NCBI RefSeq assembly: GCF_018294505.1 | Contig: NC_057810.1 | Coordinates: forward strand, 703,711,622 to 703,775,621 | DNA from: Triticum aestivum | Lineage: Eukaryota > Streptophyta > Magnoliopsida > Poales > Poaceae | Length of the DNA: 64,000 nt | Reading direction: 5' to 3' | Part shown: positions 57,480 through 64,000 of the stretch, piece after piece | Position numbering within the stretch: the first letter of the stretch is position 1 | Layout of the letters: every line of letters starts with the position of its first letter | Notes under the pieces: generated by a model | What the model was told of the DNA's origin: nothing | Database searches by the model: none | The model's input: the letters and a program-made list of their open reading frames with translations, nothing else | Translations under genes and position numbers: made by a program

Positions 57480-58700
57480 TGAATAATGGGCCAAAATGAT
57501 CTTCTTTCGGCCCAGTTTAACTCGTTGTCGGGGAAATTCTATTTTTGTTATTGAAGGAACTTTCAATCCATTCATAATCAATCATGGTAGTACAGAGAAC
57601 ACCAACTATATTTATTTTTACAACCAGGTCCATGGGCCACCTAGCAATAACTAAAACTACTGGAGCGGGTTGAAGGCGTGCCACCATCATCGCTCTTCCC
57701 TCGCTGGAGCTGGGCAAACTTTGTTATACTAGACAGTTGAAAGTCATCGTGCTAAGGCCTCAAGGACCAGCGAACTAGAGCAGCAGCCGTCGTCGATGAA
57801 GTGAGTCACAGATTGAAAAGATCAAATATGTAAACACATAAACGAAGACTAGATCCACCGAAGATCAACACCGACCGAATCCCGAGAAATCGGACGAAGA
57901 CACACCTCCACACACACCCTCCAACGACGCTGGACACACCACCAGAACAGGGATCAAATGTGGGAGACATCATTCCTACTAAAGGGTATCGCTGCCACTA
58001 CACAACCTCCATCAAGACGTTGAGCCCTTCTCTTCGTTGTCCCGTGCCCTCGTCAACGGCAAGAGGAGTGGGGCTCACATGTCCCATTTTCTTGTCCTTT
58101 GTTTTTTCCCTAGCAACATCGACGAGTTCTTGGTGGCATGTCATGTTGGAATAAAGTTTTTTCGGCCTGCCTAACTCGACAACGTCTGATCCGGCATCTA
58201 CGAAGGGCCTATGAGAGTTTGCGTCCTTGGATTTGTTGGTTCCCTTCAGATATTGGCAGTTGGTGTGTCTTTCAAGGAGAGTTATGGCTGGCTATTGGTG
58301 CGGCGATTTTGACATCTTCTTCCGTGTTGTTCTATGACATGGTCCGGTTTCTTCAACCCTTTTGAATTGTGTGGGGTGATGCTCCAGCAGACGTTGCTTC
58401 AGTGATTTATAAATCTCGCCTCGAGGATTGAGTGACTATTGCGGTCTTCAAAGCCTAGTATGATGAGAGCGTTTGTAGGGTATCCATGTCCTTTACTAAT
58501 AGTTTACTGCAATTTTTAGTCTTCGTCCGATGCCGTACAATCGAGGAAGAAGAAGGTTAGTATGCTTTTCGATGTAATTTATTTTTTATTGGTCGCTCTA
58601 CATTGAGTTGTCTTTACATTGTGCTAGTTTTGTTTTCCTTGATATTAATCAGATTTAAGATGTCTTTGGATGCCTTCAAGAAAGAAAAAAGTTGCTGAAA
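57480..58700. other. Intergenic DNA resembling a dispersed Triticeae repeat
   Basis: The stretch with CCAGCGAACTAGAGCAGCAG, ATCCACCGAAGATC and ACACACCTCCACACACACCC looks like a degenerate dispersed repeat, perhaps a LINE 3' region. Only short frames are present. No gene supported. Confidence 0.3.
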
Positions 58701-60660
58701 CACACATGATCTGTACATTTTGGTCTCGCCAATTTCAACTGAATTTTCTTGTGGTCATTGTTTTCCACTCGCTTATTTTTTTAGTTTTTCCCAGTCTATT
58801 CTCTATTGATTCTAGTCAGTTTTTTTGGTTTATTGATTGATTTTTAATGTTTTCTTTCTTTCTTATTTTTTTCAATTTATTTTTATTTTTGCCTGTTTTT
58901 AGAAATGAACCAAAATATTATAAATAAACATTTTCAAATACAATTTAAACATTTTCTGTAAAACTGGGAATATTTTTAATACATGTTGAATATTTTAAAA
59001 ACATAATGAACAATTTTTAAACATGTATTAAAAATAATGCAAGCATGTCAATCAAACAATTGTTAAATTATAAAATGTCTGGAAGATGTTGGTACGTCAT
59101 TCCTAGTCACACCCTCCTTACTACCCTTTTCAATATATGATGAACTTTTTATACACATTGAATTTTTTCCACGTCCGTTAACATTTTACAAATACATGAT
59201 GATTTTCGGAAGAAAGTTCATGATTTTATGAAATGTCCACACACTTTAAAATCATTTAACTAGAAAAATGTTTACATTTTTGTAAAAAGTGTTTTTGTTT
59301 AAAACAATAAAGACTGTAAAATCACTAGAGCCAAAGTACATCGCGAGCCCAAACTGGATGTGCCCTGTGTTCCCTCCCCCTCTCATTGGCTAAAAAATGG
59401 AGAACTATGCACGGGTTGGCACCGTGGGAGACCACCGAACAGGCCACCTGCTGCATGTCATCGTTGCCACATTTATTTTAAGTATGTGAACCTTTTTACG
59501 AATTCTTTTTTAAGCATGTAAACTTTTTTGTTAAATGGAACGAACATTTGTTTTGAATGTCAAGATTTTTTTTTCATTTTTTTTTTGTAAAATGCCACAA
59601 ACAATTTATTACAAATGTGCAAACAATTGTTTTTTCTTGAGCATTTTTTTGAATGCATGAAATATTTTAAAAGAAATTCAAGAACATTGTTTTAGATATG
59701 AACATTTTTTAAAATTACATGAACAATGTTCTGAATTACATAACATAATTAGCATATTTACCCAAAAAATCCAATAATATATATGAATAGAGAAGACAAA
59801 TGTACACCTCTATACTATTATATAGTGTATGAATAACTTTGAATATCGGTTGTTCGATGAAGCCGATCCAACAGTTGGGAGGTGGCAAATCCAAGTAGTC
59901 TTGACCGTTGGATATTCTCTCCACCATATTAGATTCTGCCACGTGCACTAATCCAGAAGATTCCACGACATTTCTTCTTTGTGAAAATTCCTTATATAAC
60001 ACTATTTTAAATATTGTTTCCCTCTTTGACACTGGAAATTTCTTTCTTCCCTATCTAACGACCATTTTTAAATTTTATTTTCTTTACGACACTTCCGTCC
60101 ATTTTAAGCCTTAACGGTGTTGAATGACATCTGAAAAGTCCTGTTTGCCCCTTATGGAGTATGTGACCAAAATTTAACCCCACTAGATGAAGCTTATATG
60201 AATGACCGATCCCCAATTACTAGATTATAAAGTAATCAATTATTAGTCTTTGACAATGATAGAGCAGTAGAATAAAAGACGTACTTGATTGAAGCTAAAA
60301 CGGAAGAACATAAGTACGTGCTTGACCTCCTAGGTGACCGAGTAATTAAACAATGATTAGTTGGTTAGTATGTGCATGTGCTGACCGAGTAATGTGTTAG
60401 TGTTCACCCGCAAAAAAAAAAGGAGTGATGTGTTAGTGGCCTAGGTTATAGTGCGTGAGTGGCAGAATATTAGGGCCAGCTTGTGGCTCGGCTGTGTGTG
60501 TGGATGCTATGAAAGAAATGTAATCAGTTTGGTTGTGTTAATGAGAGGAAGTGAAAAATGTAGGATATGTGTTTCCACTGGGAGAGAAGGCAAAGCTAGT
60601 TCTTTCCTAGGTGAAATGTACTCCCCCATAAAGAAATACAAGAACGTTGCTTAATAAAAT
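58700..60660. other. AT-rich intergenic DNA
   Basis: Many degenerate GAACATTTTT / AAACATTTT words in both directions (58900-59740), as in decayed noncoding DNA transposons. No complete frame or terminus identified. Confidence 0.4.
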
Positions 60661-60669
60661 AATGAGAAA

Positions 60670-60900
60670 AATATACTTTTTGTCTCTCAATTTTTGCCGA
60701 AGTCTAGATTTAGTCCCTCAACTACGAAACCGGATAACTTGCACCCCGAACTCCTAAAACCGGATAAGTCTTGTCCCTGATCTCGATTTTGACCGGTTTT
60801 GGTGATGACTCACCCCGGTTTTGACCGCTCCATACGGACGTGGCAAAAAAGACCCCCAAATTGACCTGACCCGATTCCTGTCTCTCTCGTACTCCCCCCT
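60670..60900. mobile_element. Terminal-repeat-like sequence of a Mutator-type element, unpaired
   Basis: CTTTTTGTCTCTCAATTTTTGCCGAAG, TAGATTTAGTCCCTCAACTAC and repeated AACCGG words are typical of grass Mutator-like ends. I could not find the inverted partner to the right within the window, so the element is truncated or its other end is missing. Confidence 0.4.
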
Positions 60901-61779
60901 CTCTCACGCTGCGTCTGCGGGCAGGGAGCACAGGGAGGAGCAAGCTAGCGGTGGTGGGGATCTCAACAGTGTGAGCGTGGCGCCAGGAGATGGGAGATCA
61001 CCGCTTCTCGACCTGCTCATCGTCGGGATGGATCACGTCGCCTTTGTGACCAAGCTGGGGCACCTCGCGGCATGAATGGTCTGGTGGCAGTGTGCGAGAT
61101 GCCGCGAGACCACGGCAACGTTGACGTGGTAGACTCAGGCGCTGCGGCGTTCAGGGGAGCAGCCAACGGCATGGTGGCCAGCAGGACAACAGATGGCGGT
61201 TGTGTGCAGATCGGCCATGGCGGGGCGCAGCTCGCGCAATGGCGCGAAGCATGGAGGCTACAGAAGCGTGCGAAGTACGGTGAGCATGGCGTGAGCGAGC
61301 ATGGCACGGTCATCGATGATGCACGCTGGTGCTGGTGCTCACCGACCAGACCCGATCGCACGTTGCTCTGGATGATTGCTCACTAGCTAGCTGATTTATT
61401 CTCCCACCCGCCATAGAAAAAAAATATTTGCATGCGTGTCGGCACACTGTACGTAATCAAACATATAGAAAAAAAATTGCATACCTTTTGTTCATACTGT
61501 CGTCTTTTGTTACAAAAAGTAGTAATAGCAGTACTCTAGTGTTGCCATCGCATCTCTTCTGTAAGAGAGCGCCTTCGGCTGGATGGCATGGAGGCTTGAA
61601 CATGATACATAAACACAACAACGAAGAAAAGGTAAGGAACGGGATAATGTGAGCTAGAAGATGTCAGTTTGAATGGTGTCTTGCCCGTGAACAAGAAATG
61701 TAATGGTGGGCTTGCAATCTTGCTCGCCTCGTGCTAACCCTGGGTGTGCCGCCAAGACTGACAATCTTGAAGGGCATGG

Positions 61780-62290
61780 TTTCCAGCTCAGTCTTGAGGA
61801 TATGATCACCGCTCGGCTCACGTACGGGCCGTGCAGCGGCGATGCAGGTGGGAGGGCGGCGTGCCGAGCGTGCCGAAGGATAGGCGTGCGGCAAGGTTGC
61901 AGCCCATCTCTGGGACACCTCGCGACTGCACCCGTGACGTCCGTGATGCCCGAAAGTTCCACGCGGAGATCGGGATCGTGCTTGCGCACGCCTAAGGGGG
62001 GCGGCGGCCACAGCAGCCATGAGGCGCTCGGCGTTGGCGACCAGTAGGGCTTGGAGTGCGTTCAGGCTCTCATGGACGCCATGTCCCTGCACGACCGGTG
62101 CCACGCGGTGCTATCGTGCTTGCGCACGCCCTAGGGCGCGGCGGCCACGAATTGCTCGACGTTGGTGATCTGCATGGCTTGGAGCGTGTTGAAGCGCTCG
62201 TGTACGCCTATGGTGCCGTGTCCCGGCGTGCTCTTGAGAAGGTCGGGTTCCGCCGCCGCCCTGTACCTACTCTTCCTCCCCTTTCTCAAC
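61780..62290 (+). pseudogene. GNAT acetyltransferase-like fragment, partly duplicated
   Basis: In the frame from 62104, IVLAHALGRGGHELLDV looks like the acetyl-CoA-binding motif A. GLERVEALVY (62176) and RRALEKVGFRR follow, the usual C-terminal GNAT signature. A similar but stop-containing stretch lies about 137 bp upstream (TCGTGCTTGCGCACGCC at 61976 and again at 62113; GLECVQAL instead of GLERVEAL). Stops and shifts make it nonfunctional. It follows a Mutator-like end, so a captured host fragment is possible. Confidence 0.4.
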
Positions 62291-62762
62291 TATCTCCTCC
62301 GGACTCGCCATGGGTGGGGGTGGGAGAGCAACCAGATGAGGTCCCAGATAAGATGTGTTAGGGCGCGAGGAAGGGGGTCACGCAGACCGGATGGTTTGTT
62401 GGCAGGGGATCGTGGGAACCTTGATCGGATCGTGCGTGCGTGGGTTCGTTTCAATGAGTATTTTTATCGCTGGCTCGTCGTGGTCGTGGCGGCTATTTTA
62501 GCGCCGTTTTTATTTTATTTTTTTGCGTGAAGGGTGACAGGAGCGGGGGAGGAGGACGGCAGATTGCCCTTTAATAATAGAGATTATATAAGCCAACAGC
62601 TAAATAGCTGGCTTCGCCACTGCCGGAAAGTACGCTTATGTATTTGAATACCGTGCGCCGGACGGCCACGTACACATACATCTATGCATATCTAAATACG
62701 TGTGTGTACCCAGCTAAAGTAGAGGAGCTTAGAAAGATAATGGGCGCGCGTCATGTAATAAG

Positions 62763-62799
62763 ATACTCCCATCCGTTTTAAAATAGATGACTCAACTTT
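62763..62799. mobile_element. Stowaway MITE half, interrupted by a LINE
   Basis: TACTCCCATCCGTTTTAAAATAGATGACTCAACTTTG matches the left half of a Stowaway element. It stops where the LINE tail begins (62800). Its other half should lie beyond the right edge. Confidence 0.55.
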
Positions 62800-64000
62800 G
62801 TTTTTTTTAAGAAAGACAGTACTTCATAGATTAAGGAACATCAGAATACAATTCGTCCCGGATGCAATCCGGAGCCACACCACGGTAAAAGTAGTTTACA
62901 GCTAGCTCACAGCTCCGTGCTAGTTTATGTGCCGCTACATTCAGTCCACGCTTGACATGTGAGAAAGTAGGGTAAAACTAACAGCCAGAGACTTGATGTC
63001 GGAGACAACGGCGCCCACACTCGAACGATCTTGGACAGGAGACCTGATCTTGTTCACCATAGAGAGGCAATCTGACACTAGACTGATATGCATGAAGCCT
63101 TCAGCTTGGCAGATGTTCAAAGCGTGCCGAATGGCAAGAGCCTCAGCAAGCTCTGGTTCAGTAATACCAGGAAACACTTCGTTGCAAGCAACAAGACAGT
63201 CCCCACTGTGATTTCGAACGACGACACCAATACCCATCCGTCGAGTCGAGGGGAACAAGGCGGCATCAACATTGACAGCAACCGTGCCCGCAAGTGGCGG
63301 AGTCCACCGGAGAGTTGAAGAAGAGGACTCACGCCTAGCAACAGGCCCGGGTTTTATGCAGTGTTGTCTCACCATTTCCACATAAGCTCGAATTTTAGCA
63401 GCAACTCTCCTAGGCTGCAAAAAAATAACATTGTTACGAGCGTCATTCGTCGCTTCCCAGATGTGCCAAAGGGTAATAGCCATAACTGTAGCATGAAGCT
63501 GGGATTCACGGGTGAGGAAATCAAACAGCCATTGACGGGCATTCCGAAGGTCTTTTCTACACAGCCGGAGTCCAAAGCTTTCTTTAACACAGCTCCAGAT
63601 TGAACAAGCAAAAGGGCACATCAGAAAGAGGTGCTCCACACGCTCAGTTCGGTTGCAGAAAATACAACCGTCATCGGCTGGGATGTGGCGATGCACTAGC
63701 TGGTGCCCAGTAGGTAGACAATCATGCGCGACGCGCCACAGAACAATCTTCATTTTGTTTGGGCAAATGACAGCCCAAAGGGCCTTCCAGTTTTTCTCTT
63801 GCAACTGTAGGTTGGAAGCCAGCCCCTGCTCCTTTCCACTTTTAGAGGAGAAGAAAATCTCACTTCGAGCCAGATTATACCCAGATTTGACCGTGAAGAT
63901 GCCGAGTTTATGATGTGGCCAAGATAAAAAATCCTCTCCACCATGTCGGCTGACCGGGACTTGCAAGATTTGGTCAGCAACAGCATCCGAAAAGAAACTC
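62800..64000 (-). mobile_element. LINE, 3' part, running off the right edge
   Basis: The T run at 62800-62807 is the poly(A) tail on the minus strand. Upstream on that strand is the end of ORF2. Target site: within the MITE at 62799. Confidence 0.75.
62830..64000 (-). pseudogene. LINE ORF2 C-terminus (zf-RVT and RNase H domains), frameshifted
   Basis: Open from the window edge. Near 63900-63600 is the zinc-binding region of plant reverse transcriptases (zf-RVT: W-ALWAVICPNKMKIVLWR, then CIFCNRTERVEHLFLMCPF). Near 63290-62980 is a plant RVT_3-type RNase H (VNVDAALF, GIGVVVRNHSG, AEALAIRHAL, VSDCLSMV). A frameshift near 62957 causes the stop at 62941. The alternative frame carries the usual RGLNVAAHKLAR motif and continues to about 62830. 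Confidence 0.8.

Noticed and set aside
56498..57581. Long frames on both strands overlapping DPH1 (333, 359 and 276 codons)
   Set aside because: Shadows of a GC-rich coding region; only the 470-codon minus-strand frame shows conserved DPH1 motifs.
61664..62104. 146-codon minus-strand frame
   Set aside because: Arg/Ala-rich, no recognised domain; the opposite strand shows the GNAT-like motifs.

Overview
This window is plant nuclear DNA. The LTR sequences (a BARE1/WIS/Angela-type Copia, a Sirevirus, a Tat-type Gypsy), the CACTA element with its grass-type subterminal repeats, and the Stowaway MITEs all point to Triticeae, most likely wheat or Aegilops. About three quarters of it is nested transposable elements. 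The rest is a small host gene island at 46.7-57.4 kb.

Left block (1-25.2 kb): a Sirevirus-type Copia element enters from the left edge, partway through gag. It carries gag, pol and a third ORF and ends in a 3' LTR. That LTR is split (8491-8769 and 24074-25213) by a minus-strand Angela/BARE1-type element (8770-24073). Angela's own 3' LTR is in turn split by a 6.5 kb CACTA transposon (10225-16757, 3-bp target duplication TTA). The order of insertion is therefore Sirevirus, then Angela, then CACTA. All their reading frames are damaged. The CACTA element holds a 556-bp assembly gap (11891-12446).

Middle block (25.2-46.7 kb): low-information DNA with an LTR-like fragment comes first. Next is a LINE-type unit that has an intact ORF1 and a 3' tail but no reverse transcriptase. 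A Mutator-like element (29138-46689) follows, with inverted ends of about 128 bp and a perfect 9-bp target duplication. It is split by a 13.6 kb Tat-lineage Gypsy element (29460-43103). The Gypsy element has gag-pol on the plus strand and a decayed multi-exon gene on the opposite strand. The Mutator transposase has lost its DDE core by an in-frame deletion.

Gene island (46.7-57.4 kb): three apparently intact host genes. The first is a nine-exon gene for a 299-residue predicted plastid membrane protein. The second is a nine-exon class III alcohol dehydrogenase / S-nitrosoglutathione reductase (381 residues). The third is a single-exon DPH1 for diphthamide synthesis (470 residues, minus strand, convergent with the second). 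Two Stowaway MITEs lie in and beside the first gene.

Right block (57.4-64 kb): AT-rich intergenic DNA, a Mutator-like terminal sequence followed by a broken GNAT acetyltransferase-like fragment, and the 3' end of a minus-strand LINE that interrupts a MITE and runs off the right edge.

The most notable observations are: (1) the Sirevirus third ORF appears to have its own promoter, with a palindrome array like that of the LTR, a TATA box and a spliced leader; (2) a tail-anchored RNA:DNA-hybrid-binding domain protein is encoded in the CACTA element; (3) the Mutator transposase is DDE-less but in frame across the deletion; (4) the LINE derivative is ORF1-only; (5) the Tat gag frame stays open through the LTR and primer-binding site. 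All calls were made by eye, without database searches.
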